From Nostoc spongiaeforme FACHB-130 (GTDB taxonomy: Bacteria; Cyanobacteriota; Cyanobacteriia; Cyanobacteriales; Nostocaceae): a DNA stretch of 64,000 nucleotides. The position numbers and the translations under genes are program-made. The notes beneath the pieces were generated by a model. It searched no databases. It worked only from the letters and a program-made list of their open reading frames with translations, and was not told where the DNA came from. The stretch lies in contig NZ_JACJTB010000001.1 of assembly GCF_014698475.1 (NCBI RefSeq), positions 1-64,000 on the forward strand, read 5' to 3'. This document shows positions 9,288 through 17,452 of the stretch, piece after piece (position 1 is the first letter of the stretch; every line of letters begins with the position of its first letter).

Positions 9288-9356
9288 TGTTTTATTATTC
9301 CGTGGTAATTCAGTGGTACTAAATTTGGTTGTGATAGTTGGGATAAATGTTAGAAA

Positions 9357-10673
9357 TTAGACTTTTTTAATTTTCAAAGATTGCAAATATTCTTCTGGCT
9401 TTTCAGGGTCGAATTTCACTCCATCAAAGAAAGTTTCCACGCCACGAGAACTGCTGGTAGGAATTTGAGAATCAGGTACACCAATGGCTTTTGCTGCTTT
9501 CTTCCACAGGTCTTCTTTATTTACTTGGTCAACAATTTCTTTAACTTTGGTATCTTTTGGCAAATAGCCCCAGCGAATATCTTCAGTTAAAAACCAAATA
9601 TCGTGACTTTTGTAGGGATAAGAAGCATTATCAGCCCAGAATTTCATGCGGTATGGGTATTCTTTTTCAGTACGCCCATCACCATAGTCAATATTGCCTT
9701 TTGACCTTTCGATAATATCTGCTGCTGCAACATTAAAGTATTTACGGTCAGCGCAGATTTTACACATTTCTTCTTTGTTTTCTGCCTTGTCGCACCATTG
9801 TTGCGCTTCTAGAATTGCCATCAATATGGCTTGTGCCGCGTTGGGATTTTTATCAACCCAATCTTGCCGCATTGCAAAGGCTTTTTCTGGATGGTCTTTC
9901 CACAACTCACCTGTAACTAAGGCTGTGTAACCGATTTTTTGGCTGACTAATTGAGCATTCCAAGGTTCACCCACACAGAAAGCATCGATTGTATTGACTT
10001 TCATGTTGGCAACCATTTGTGGTGGTGGTACAGGTTCCAAAACCATATCTTGATCTGGGTTGATACCACCAGCAGCTAACCAATAACGCATCCACAAATC
10101 GTGTGTACCGCCTGGAAAGGTGATTCCAGCTTTCAAGGATTTTTTATCAGCTTTGGCTTGACTAGCAGCGTCTTTGAGTGCTTTGCTTTCTAGATTGACT
10201 TTGAGTTCTTTGAATTTATTGGCAACAGAAATAGCCTGACCATTGGTATTTAACCGCGCCAAGAGATACATTGGCACTTTATCGTTGATAGTCATCAGGT
10301 AAGGCATGGGGCTGAGGATGTGTGCGCCATCAATACCATCGCCAGCAGAACCAATTTTTAAGTTATCGCGGGTGACAGGCCAAGATTTTTGTTTGATAAC
10401 TTCGACATCGGTCATGCCGTATTTAGCAAAGAAACCTTTTTCTTTAGCAATAATTAAAGGAGCAGAATCGGTGAGTGCAATAAATCCGAGTTTGGCTTTG
10501 GTTGTCTCTACTTTAGGAGCATTAGCAGAGGTCGAGACATTAGCTACTGGTGCTGCGGATGGGGCATTCCCGCCGTTAGAGGCTGTATTGCTGGAACAAC
10601 CATGAGCAACAATAGAAGCTGCTGCTGCTGCACCAGTGGTGAGAATAAATTTTCTGCGGGAAAGATTGGTCAT
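9357..10673 (-). CDS. nrtA: Nitrate/nitrite-binding lipoprotein NrtA
   Basis: A periplasmic substrate-binding protein (438 residues from the chosen start) that captures nitrate and nitrite for NrtBCD. The N-terminus MTNLSRRKFILTTGAAAAA is a twin-arginine-like or basic signal sequence, and IVAHGCSS is a lipobox, so the protein is probably a membrane-tethered lipoprotein. The body carries the family segments IALTDSAPLIIAKEKGFF and VNTIDAFCVGEPWN. The ATG at 10673 is preferred over an in-frame ATG six codons upstream because AAAGGA lies about eight bases before it and the upstream codons look like ATGACAAAGGACAAA repeat. The 101-base spacer before nirA contains a CGCAGAG-type dispersed repeat. 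Confidence 0.96.
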   Translation of the reverse strand: MTNLSRRKFILTTGAAAAASIVAHGCSSNTASNGGNAPSAAPVANVSTSANAPKVETTKAKLGFIALTDSAPLIIAKEKGFFAKYGMTDVEVIKQKSWPVTRDNLKIGSAGDGIDGAHILSPMPYLMTINDKVPMYLLARLNTNGQAISVANKFKELKVNLESKALKDAASQAKADKKSLKAGITFPGGTHDLWMRYWLAAGGINPDQDMVLEPVPPPQMVANMKVNTIDAFCVGEPWNAQLVSQKIGYTALVTGELWKDHPEKAFAMRQDWVDKNPNAAQAILMAILEAQQWCDKAENKEEMCKICADRKYFNVAAADIIERSKGNIDYGDGRTEKEYPYRMKFWADNASYPYKSHDIWFLTEDIRWGYLPKDTKVKEIVDQVNKEDLWKKAAKAIGVPDSQIPTSSSRGVETFFDGVKFDPEKPEEYLQSLKIKKV

Positions 10674-10792
10674 TAATTTGTCCTTTGTCATTTGTATGAG
10701 TTACGAACCGCCAAGGCGCAGAGTTCGCAGAGAAATGAGAGTTTTAGAGAGGTTTTGCGTAAGTAGAAGTCTAAAATTTCAGACTTCACTCT

Positions 10793-12388
10793 TCATACTT
10801 CAACCAAGGCTTCTTGTTTGAGTTTTGCGCCGAAGTGCTTAATTAGTAGGTCTTGCAAGACTGGTTGCAAGTCTTCGCAGGGGATACCTTTAATTGCACA
10901 GGTTCCTAAATGAGCGTCTTTGCCGACTTTGCCGCCCATATAGATGTCTACGCCTTCTACTGCTTTGCCATCTTTACGCGCTTTTGTACCCATTAAGCCG
11001 ATATCTGCAACTTGCGGCTGTCCGCAGGAGTTTGGGCAACCAGTCCAGTGAATGCGGACTGGTTGGGTGAAGGTTAAGTCTGCTTCTAAGGCTTGAATGG
11101 TGGCTAAAGCACGGTTTTTGGTTTCGATGAGGGCAAAGTTGCAAAATTGTGCGCCTGTGCAGGAAACTAGCGATCGCTCCAATGTCCCCGGATTGATGGA
11201 AAATCTTTGTAGTAAGGGTTCTGCCAAAAATGTTGGGAGGCTACCATCAGAAATATTGGGAATGATGATGTTTTGTTCAACTGTCAGTCTGATTTCACCA
11301 CTACCGTAAACTTCGGCTAGTCTGGCAATTTCAAACATATCTTCGGCATAGAATCTACCAACCGGGATGTTAAAGCCTACATAGTTCATTCCTGGCTGTT
11401 TTTGTTTGTATACGCCAATATGGTCGCGTTTTTCCCAATCAATTTCGTCTTTAGGCGCAGCAGGTAAAAACGATTTACCTAAACGCTGTTCGACTTCGGC
11501 ACGTAACTTATCTATACCCCACTCATCAATTAGCCACATCAAACGCGATTTCAGGCGGTTTGCGCGTGAACCGTTATCTCGAAATACTTCTAAAACCGCT
11601 CTACATACCGCTACTACATCTTCTGGGGCTACCCAAGCATTAAGAGGAATTGCTGCATCACAACGTTTGGCAGAGAAAAAGCCACCAACTAAGATGTTAA
11701 AGCCGAATTTCAGTGCTGAGTGCTGAGTGCTGAGTGCTGAGTCTTCTTGGCTGTTTTGGAAAGCTGGGACAAATGCTAAATCGTTGATTTCGGCGTGAAC
11801 AGAATTGTCTCGTCCACCTGTGATGGCAATATTAAACTTGCGGGGTAGGTTGGTAAACTCTGGGTTGCCTTCGCCTTTATTGGTGAGCATATCCTGAATT
11901 TGCTGCACCAAATCTCGTGTGTCGAACAATTCATCTGCATCCAGTCCAGCCACGGGATCGCCTGTGATGTTACGCACGTTATCCATCCCTGATTGCACAC
12001 TGGTTAAACCAACGGCGTGAAATTTATTGAAGATATGGGGTAAATCTTCAATTCTGATCCCCCGCAATTGAATGTTCTGTCTGGTGGTAATGTCAGCACT
12101 ACCTTCATCACCGTAACGCTGCAATACTTCAGCCAATACACGCATCTGGTCGCTGGTGAGAATACCGTTAGGCATCCGCAACCGCATCATAAACTTGCCT
12201 GGGGTAACTGGGCGGAAAAATACTCCTACCCATTTGAGTCGATGATCCCGGTCGGTTTCATCCATTGCTTCCCATCCGAGGGCGGCAAATTTTTCAATCT
12301 CTGCTTTAACGGCGAGTCCGTCTTTTTCAGCTTTGAATTTCTCGAATTTATTGACGCTGGTTTTGGTAGTGGTTCCTGTATCTGTCAT
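10793..12388 (-). CDS. nirA: Ferredoxin-nitrite reductase NirA
   Basis: A 531-residue siroheme and [4Fe-4S] enzyme that reduces nitrite to ammonium with six electrons from ferredoxin. The cofactor cysteines are visible as C410-x5-C416 (CTGAQFC) and C451-x3-C455 (WTGCPNSC). Two ferrodoxin-like halves, each with the parachute pattern (RLRMPNG and NIPVGRF), match the family. It is the first gene of the nitrate cluster, behind an NtcA promoter. Oddity: residues around 211-222 (SQEDSALSTQHSALK) are encoded by four ACTCAGC heptamers, an STRR insertion in a surface-loop region that tolerates length change. Activity is probably kept because all key residues remain. Confidence 0.97.
   Translation of the reverse strand: MTDTGTTTKTSVNKFEKFKAEKDGLAVKAEIEKFAALGWEAMDETDRDHRLKWVGVFFRPVTPGKFMMRLRMPNGILTSDQMRVLAEVLQRYGDEGSADITTRQNIQLRGIRIEDLPHIFNKFHAVGLTSVQSGMDNVRNITGDPVAGLDADELFDTRDLVQQIQDMLTNKGEGNPEFTNLPRKFNIAITGGRDNSVHAEINDLAFVPAFQNSQEDSALSTQHSALKFGFNILVGGFFSAKRCDAAIPLNAWVAPEDVVAVCRAVLEVFRDNGSRANRLKSRLMWLIDEWGIDKLRAEVEQRLGKSFLPAAPKDEIDWEKRDHIGVYKQKQPGMNYVGFNIPVGRFYAEDMFEIARLAEVYGSGEIRLTVEQNIIIPNISDGSLPTFLAEPLLQRFSINPGTLERSLVSCTGAQFCNFALIETKNRALATIQALEADLTFTQPVRIHWTGCPNSCGQPQVADIGLMGTKARKDGKAVEGVDIYMGGKVGKDAHLGTCAIKGIPCEDLQPVLQDLLIKHFGAKLKQEALVEV
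11711..11742. repeat. STRR heptamer repeat inside nirA
   Basis: About four copies of the ACTCAGC heptamer (minus strand) sit within the coding region. They translate as DSALSTQHSAL and keep the frame. The tract is identical in unit to the intergenic tracts at 22270-22300 and 57178-57201. Confidence 0.9.
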
Positions 12389-12936
12389 GAGTTAACTCTC
12401 ATTATTACTAATCCAGTGAGAACTTCAGGCGGTAGTTATGCAACATCAATCAACCCGTAGTTTGAATGTTGTTTCTACGAGGTTTTAGTGACTTTAAATC
12501 GAATATTTATTTATTACTAATTTTTAAGTTTTAAGTGCGTTCTGAAATAATTTATCTGCTGATGAATTGACTCAGAATTTTAGATTGATTTCAAATTTAA
12601 ACTGAACGCGACTTCGTAAGGTTTGGGAGATAATTTTTAATCTTTTACATGGGGAAGATTTAGGAAGTAAACAGGGCAATTGTTTATGTAACAATTTCGA
12701 CACTTTTAAGGTTAAAGTCAGATTTCTGCTAAAATCGTATAATTAGCTACAAAATATTAGTAAAATTTCTAATTTTGCATCATAAAAATGCGTTTTCTGC
12801 ATTACACTGAGCAAATCAGTGATCTAACAGCGTCGCAGAATCACACCAGTATGATGTTGAGGCTAAAATCTGGAAAAACTGCTAACCGTAGAGCAGGCGA
12901 TCGCTGTTAATCTAATTACAAATAATTTCCACAAAC
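12389..12936. other. Intergenic region between divergent nirA and Rieske-remnant genes
   Basis: A 548-base AT-rich region without a convincing gene. It holds the NtcA promoter of the nitrate cluster (12709-12750) and, below it, a predicted nirA leader of about 310 bases. Toward 12937 no clear promoter for the Rieske remnant was recognised. One HIP1-related site is at 12897-12904. Confidence 0.7.
12709..12750 (-). promoter_or_regulatory. NtcA-activated class II promoter of the nir-nrt-nar cluster
   Basis: On the minus strand a perfect NtcA palindrome GTA-N8-TAC occupies 12750-12737 (the same palindrome reads GTATAATTAGCTAC on the plus strand). Exactly 22 bases further on is TAACCT (12714-12709), which fits the TAN3T -10 element. 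This is the canonical spacing for promoters activated by NtcA, the 2-oxoglutarate-responsive nitrogen regulator. Transcription would begin near 12702, giving a leader of about 310 bases before nirA. An NtcB site was looked for but not recognised. Confidence 0.88.
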
Positions 12937-13131
12937 ATGAAACGTCGTGATTTCATCAACTGGGTTGGTTTAGGTTTAATAGCTAGTAGCCTACCAGTGG
13001 CTATTGCTGCCTGTCCCTGTCACCGTGCAGAATATGCTTCTGATGGTCAAGTACAAAAAGGCCCAGCCGAAAAACCATTAAAAACCTACACCGCTAAAAT
13101 TGAAGGTGATTCCGTTTTGGTGAAGAGTTAA
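12937..13131 (+). pseudogene. Internally deleted Rieske-type [2Fe-2S] lipoprotein remnant
   Basis: The 64-residue product starts like a Rieske lipoprotein (MKRRDFINWVGLGLIASSLP, with a Tat-like RR motif and AIAAC lipobox). It then jumps directly to the second Rieske motif CPCHRAEYASDG and the usual C-terminal end. The first cluster motif (C-P-H-x-G-C) and the roughly 80 residues that normally separate these parts are absent. Without the first Cys/His pair no [2Fe-2S] cluster can be held, so the product is probably non-functional. The deletion is in frame and fuses two Cys codons, so the peptide may still be made. An assembly collapse is an alternative. Confidence 0.7.
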
Positions 13132-13136
13132 TAGTC

Positions 13137-13265
13137 AATGGTCAGATAACAGATGACAAGTGATAATTAAAAGTCTTTTGCTGTCTTGCTGATGTCCCAA
13201 TTACTTTGCCAATTGCTATATTTCTACCTTGTCCCCCTTGTCCCTCTTGTCTCCCACTCCCTACC
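13137..13265. repeat. Low-complexity repeat spacer (GTCAATGGTCAGAT and CTTGTCCC types)
   Basis: The spacer before the HEAT-repeat gene contains a short TAGTCAATGGTCAGATAACAG tract and the tract CTTGTCCCCCTTGTCCCTCT. The second tract makes the reading frame of the next gene appear to begin at a TTG at 13229. The repeat character argues that this is not coding. Confidence 0.6.
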
Positions 13266-13267
13266 TT

Positions 13268-14479
13268 ATGCAAGGCAATACCAACCAGCTTTTAATGCAG
13301 ACACAGACAGCGTATGATGCAGCTGACTGGTCATCGTTGATTCAATATCTGCAACAGTTGATTTTGGTGGATGATGAGCAAAATCCAGAATATTTGCTGA
13401 AATTAGCACTACCTATTTTAGAAATGGGAGATTTTCAGCAGCGTTGGGAGGTTACAAAATTTTTAGTTCGTTTAGGAAATATTGCTATTGCGCCACTGGT
13501 TGAGATTTTAGAAGACGAAGAAGCAGAGGAAGAATTGCGTTGGTATGCGGCGCGGACTTTAGGCGAGTTTCAAAATCCAGATGCGATCGCACCTTTGGTA
13601 GAATTGCTTAAAACTAGCGATGATGAAGAATTAAAAGCGATCGCAGCTACAGCACTAGGACAAATGGGGAGTTTAGCAATTAGCGAACTCTCAGAACTGT
13701 TAAAACAAGATGATACCAGACTTTTGGCGGTGCGATCGCTGGCTTATATTCGCACTCCAGAAACCATTGCACCCTTATTGACTGTAGTACAAGATACTGA
13801 AGTTGCAGTCCGCGCCACCGCCCTAGAAGCCCTCAGCAGCTTTCACGATGAACGTGTACCGCCTGTACTCATCACAGCTTTAGATGATGTGGTGGCGACA
13901 ATTAGGCGCATCGCTGTACTGGGTTTAAGTGTCCGCCCCGATTTAACTGGAGAATTAGATTTAGTTACCAAACTCCAACCCAAGCTTTATGACTTCAATA
14001 TAGATGTTTGTAGTGCTACAGCAATCGCCCTTTCTCGCCTTGGTGGTGATGAAACTACCCAACATTTATTTTCTGTGCTGATGTCACCCCACACACCCAC
14101 AACCTTACAACTAGAAATTATTCGGGCTTTAGTTTGGGTAGAGACAATTTCGGGTTTGGAATATTTACAGCAGGCGTTAAACCAAAGTAAATCAGAAATA
14201 TTGTGTCAAGAAATTGTCACAGTTTTAGGAAGAGTCGAAAAACCACAATTAACTACAAAAGCCACAGAAATTTTATTAGAATTATTAAATTCACATCATC
14301 CAGCTAAAGAAATTGCCTATATCAAAAGTGCGATCGCTTTATCTTTAGGACGGTTAGGTAATCAGCAAGCTATCCCTTCATTAACTACTTTATTACAAGA
14401 CTCGAACGAACAGGTAAAACTACACGCGATCGCTGCACTGAAAAAACTCGCACCAGAATTTATCCCCATTCAGTCTTGA
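13268..14479 (+). CDS. HEAT-repeat (PBS lyase-like) protein
   Basis: About 403 residues from the ATG at 13268, built of serial alpha-helical HEAT repeats of about 31 residues (for example RWYAARTLGEFQNPDAIAPL, ELKAIAATALGQMGSLAISE, VAVRATALEALSSFHDERV). Such repeats form curved scaffolds for protein binding. In cyanobacteria relatives include phycobilin lyase subunits CpcE/F, but no lyase-specific feature was identified and the partner is unknown. The in-frame TTG at 13229 was rejected because the added residues come from repeat DNA. It precedes a Uma2 gene by 36 bases, which may be chance. Confidence 0.85.
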   Translation: MQGNTNQLLMQTQTAYDAADWSSLIQYLQQLILVDDEQNPEYLLKLALPILEMGDFQQRWEVTKFLVRLGNIAIAPLVEILEDEEAEEELRWYAARTLGEFQNPDAIAPLVELLKTSDDEELKAIAATALGQMGSLAISELSELLKQDDTRLLAVRSLAYIRTPETIAPLLTVVQDTEVAVRATALEALSSFHDERVPPVLITALDDVVATIRRIAVLGLSVRPDLTGELDLVTKLQPKLYDFNIDVCSATAIALSRLGGDETTQHLFSVLMSPHTPTTLQLEIIRALVWVETISGLEYLQQALNQSKSEILCQEIVTVLGRVEKPQLTTKATEILLELLNSHHPAKEIAYIKSAIALSLGRLGNQQAIPSLTTLLQDSNEQVKLHAIAALKKLAPEFIPIQS

Positions 14480-14515
14480 TTACAATTAAAGTAATCATAC
14501 TTTTATATAGTTTTT

Positions 14516-15094
14516 ATGAGCATCTCAACAGCTAAACGCTTCACAATATTTGAATATCACCGTTTAACTGAACTCGGCTTTTTTGCAAAAAATGACCGCG
14601 TTGAGTTAATCAAAGGAGAAATTATTGAAATGGCTGCGAAAGGTACACCACACTCTGTTTGTGAAACTCTTTTATATAGAGAAGTGATTAAACTTTTAGA
14701 TGACCGTGCTTTGGCAAGAAGTCAGCAGCCTATCATCTTAAGTGATTACAGTGAACCTGAACCAGATTTAGCAATTGTTCGTAATGTAGATGATGATTAT
14801 CTTTCTGCTCATCCTAGCCCATCTGATGTTTTACTGCTGATTGAGGTGTCTGATTCCTCTTTAAAATACGACCAAGAAACAAAATTATCTATCTATGCTG
14901 AAGCGGGTATTCCTGATTATTGGATATTTAATTTAGTAGATAATTTTTTGGAGTGTTACAGCGAAACTTATCAAAGTCCGCAAGGTCAATTTGGTTATCG
15001 TCGCAAACTTATATTTCTTCCAAATGAATTAGTCAATTTACCATACTTCAATGATTTAGTTTTAGATTTATCTAAAGTCTTCCCAGGTGTGTAA
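14516..15094 (+). CDS. Uma2-family (DUF820) putative PD-(D/E)XK nuclease
   Basis: 192 residues with the Uma2 core: FEYHRLTELGFF near the N-terminus, the acidic residue in EPDLAIV (about 79-86), LLLIEVSDSSLKYD with the catalytic-type E, and IPDYWIFNL. Uma2 proteins are extremely numerous in filamentous cyanobacteria and share the restriction-endonuclease fold. Cellular roles are unproven. A second, different Uma2 gene lies at 23521-24096. The 23-base gap to the next gene suggests they could be co-transcribed. Confidence 0.88.
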   Translation: MSISTAKRFTIFEYHRLTELGFFAKNDRVELIKGEIIEMAAKGTPHSVCETLLYREVIKLLDDRALARSQQPIILSDYSEPEPDLAIVRNVDDDYLSAHPSPSDVLLLIEVSDSSLKYDQETKLSIYAEAGIPDYWIFNLVDNFLECYSETYQSPQGQFGYRRKLIFLPNELVNLPYFNDLVLDLSKVFPGV

Positions 15095-15117
15095 TTTATT
15101 TGAAATTTCAATAAATT

Positions 15118-15819
15118 ATGAGTGCTGATCCAGTTTGGTGCTTGTTTAGAATAGAGCCTTCAGATGTACTCAATGTATCTCAAGCTTTTAATCAAGCTGT
15201 GGAGCGATCGCAAATTGCATATCACCTACAAGACTACCTGAAAATCAGAACTGAAATTATTAATCAGCCACCTTTTCAAACACTAAATGAAGCTAATATT
15301 TATTTCCCTGATTGTCTGATTCAAAGACAGCAAAATTCTGATGTGTTCGACTGGGAGGATTTACATCAAACATACCATCTTTTTTTCCAAAAAGAACTTG
15401 TAGAAATTTTTGATACTCTATTTGTAGGCGATACTCCAATTATTTCTCAAAGAATGAGTCAATCTCAACTAGAATTAATCATAACTAATCGTGTATGTGC
15501 CACAGAAATGTTATGGGGTGGTTTAGGTTGGCAACGTGCAAATAAACTTCCTGGTTACTTAGGAAATATGTTTGTCAAACCAGAAAATATTGCAAATGTT
15601 TTAGCAATCATAGAAGAAGTTTTTGCAGAAATAAGTAATGATGAATTTATTCAAGGAGCAAAGTCAATCGGATTCAGAGGAAACTGTAATGAAGATGATG
15701 CAGAAGCTCTACAATCAATCATCTTGTCTTGTTTTCACACGGTTTTACAGGAAGGAAATGGGCTGTTAGCCTTGAGCCATCCACATATCGGTATGATGCC
15801 ATTTCCTGAAAATTATTAA
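15118..15819 (+). CDS. Conserved-looking protein of unknown function
   Basis: A 233-residue soluble, acidic protein with no signal peptide, membrane segment or motif I recognise. It has Trp/aromatic-rich patches (VWCLFRIEP at the start, EMLWGGLGWQRANKLPG in the middle) and an HPHIGMMPFPENY C-terminus. It begins 23 bases after the Uma2 gene, is on the same strand, and may share its transcript. Codon use looks like its neighbours. Function not assigned. Confidence 0.7.
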   Translation: MSADPVWCLFRIEPSDVLNVSQAFNQAVERSQIAYHLQDYLKIRTEIINQPPFQTLNEANIYFPDCLIQRQQNSDVFDWEDLHQTYHLFFQKELVEIFDTLFVGDTPIISQRMSQSQLELIITNRVCATEMLWGGLGWQRANKLPGYLGNMFVKPENIANVLAIIEEVFAEISNDEFIQGAKSIGFRGNCNEDDAEALQSIILSCFHTVLQEGNGLLALSHPHIGMMPFPENY

Positions 15820-15899
15820 TTGACCTGTTATGTTAATGAAATTATACTCACTCAATAACTCTCCGCGTCTCCGCGTCTCTGTGTGAAAAAATCTTCTCC

Positions 15900-17291
15900 T
15901 CATAAAATCAAACTTTGCATCGCCTGTTGTAAATCATTTGTAAAATCACTAACCGCTTGCTTTGCACCTGCACGACTTTCTTTATATGCAGAATAATGCT
16001 CAGATATAGATAGCGGCTGACCGATATTAATTTTAACTTTTTGCTTACCCAACTGTGGACGCTGAAAAGATTTTTCACCTTGAATTTTGGCAATCATCTG
16101 CGATAAAATTAAAGTCGTTTCCGCAAATCTTTCAACTGATGGTTTCTCTTTAATATAATTACCAGAAACTGCCACAAAACTTTCTACTAAGCGCATGTGC
16201 CACATTCTAGCAGTTGCTTCTTCCGCAACGCGATCGCCTAAAGCTATCTCCACAGAAGATAATGCGTTGATATCCTTAAAATCTTCCCTAAATATATAAT
16301 TCCAACCAGCTTGTTCTACTTTCCGACAACGGTCTGTTAAAGTGCCTTTGGCTGGTAAATTAAAATACTGTTCAGAGATTTGCAAGGCAGCATTTAATAA
16401 TGCTTGTAATCGAAATGCTAAGGCCTCATTTCTATCTTTAATTTCTGCGACAGCTTGAGCATCTGCTAACTTTTGATGATAAAACCGCGTGTAAAATTGC
16501 TCCATCAAAGTTAATAAATGTTCTGCTAAAGCCAATAATCGCGGATAAAGTAACTCCATCGAAGCAATATTATCGGTTTTTCCCGCATTCACAGGCAAAC
16601 CACTAGCGGCTTCTAAATCACTTAATAATTGCGCGATCGCACTCCAAGGTGCAGCAGTATAACTATATTTAAGTCCAACTGGTACAATTAAAACCTGTTC
16701 CGAGCGTCCGGCTTTTTGCAAGTCTTCCGCACACCAAAAGCCTAACTGAGCAATACCGGGTTCTAATGGACTCACAATTTCTGATAGTCCATTTGTTGCA
16801 CCTTCTGGCGCAGCAGCCATCGGGAATGTACCATTAGCAAACAAATCCCGCGCCGAACGTAAACCAGTCCAGTCAGCTTTACCGCGTTGGATAGGCGTTC
16901 CACCCAACTGTGAAGCCATCCAGCCTACATAGTTACCCGCCCAAAGAGGAATGCCGCGATCGTAGATAAAATGAGCATGAATCGGAGACTGTAATGCTAT
17001 ACCCTGTTGTCGTGCTATCCTCGGCACAAGTTGAGACAGCAAGTAAACCAAACAAAAGGGATCATCTGTTTTGGGATGACGAAACGCCAACAAAAAGCGC
17101 ACCTTACCTTCTTGAAACTGACGATAAAGATCCGCCAAAATTTCTACGTTTTCAGCTTCTATCTGGGAAATAGCTGTTTGCCATTGTATCCAACTAGGTA
17201 GAACCGTGTGAACAACTCGCAAAAATAAAGGATTAAACGCTGGCGGAATAAATTCTAAAGGTGGCTGCGCTTGATAAATTACGTCTGACAA
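15900..17291 (-). CDS. PlsC-like 1-acyl-glycerol-3-phosphate acyltransferase family protein
   Basis: A 463-residue protein with lysophospholipid acyltransferase blocks: FRHPKTDDP (HxxxxD catalytic motif), GGTPIQRGK, and AAPEGATNG (block III). The family transfers fatty acyl groups to lysophosphatidate or related acceptors at the membrane. The long C-terminal half is seen in cyanobacterial members and has no assigned role. The chosen start is a TTG at 17291, preceded by AGGAG nine bases away. The reading frame stays open further upstream only through GGGAGTAGGGAGT and TGACAAATGACCAA repeats, which are not coding. It is divergent from proS. Confidence 0.82.
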   Translation of the reverse strand: MSDVIYQAQPPLEFIPPAFNPLFLRVVHTVLPSWIQWQTAISQIEAENVEILADLYRQFQEGKVRFLLAFRHPKTDDPFCLVYLLSQLVPRIARQQGIALQSPIHAHFIYDRGIPLWAGNYVGWMASQLGGTPIQRGKADWTGLRSARDLFANGTFPMAAAPEGATNGLSEIVSPLEPGIAQLGFWCAEDLQKAGRSEQVLIVPVGLKYSYTAAPWSAIAQLLSDLEAASGLPVNAGKTDNIASMELLYPRLLALAEHLLTLMEQFYTRFYHQKLADAQAVAEIKDRNEALAFRLQALLNAALQISEQYFNLPAKGTLTDRCRKVEQAGWNYIFREDFKDINALSSVEIALGDRVAEEATARMWHMRLVESFVAVSGNYIKEKPSVERFAETTLILSQMIAKIQGEKSFQRPQLGKQKVKINIGQPLSISEHYSAYKESRAGAKQAVSDFTNDLQQAMQSLIL

Positions 17292-17309
17292 GGTAAGTTT
17301 CTCCTGAAG

Positions 17310-17402
17310 TATGAGGGAGTAGGGAGTAGGGAATTGGGAGTCGGGAGTCGGGAAAAATAACAAATGACAAATGACCAATGACTATTGACCATTGACTAAC
17401 CA
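17310..17402. repeat. STRR tracts (GGGAGTA and TGACCAATGACTATTG types) before proS
   Basis: Two repeat families lie head to tail: GAGTAGGGAGTAGGGAATTG near 17317-17336 and AATGACAAATGACCAATGAC near 17360-17385. They fill the space between the divergent acyltransferase and proS genes, and create false upstream reading frame on the minus strand. Confidence 0.8.
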
Positions 17403-17452
17403 CTTTATACTTCATACTTGAGAAGATTTGGAATTTGGAAAGGGATTAAACG

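Noticed and set aside
12461-12478. GTAG...CTAC inverted pair as a second NtcA site
   Set aside because: The spacing between GTA and TAC is 16 bases, not 8, and no matching -10 follows.
13229-13267. TTG start giving 13 more residues on the HEAT protein
   Set aside because: The segment is CTTGTCCC low-complexity repeat; ATG at 13268 is preferred.
17292-17415. Upstream extension of the acyltransferase and a 60-residue frame beside it
   Set aside because: The added codons come from GGGAGTA and TGACCAATGAC repeats. A TTG with AGGAG nine bases upstream at 17291 is a better start.
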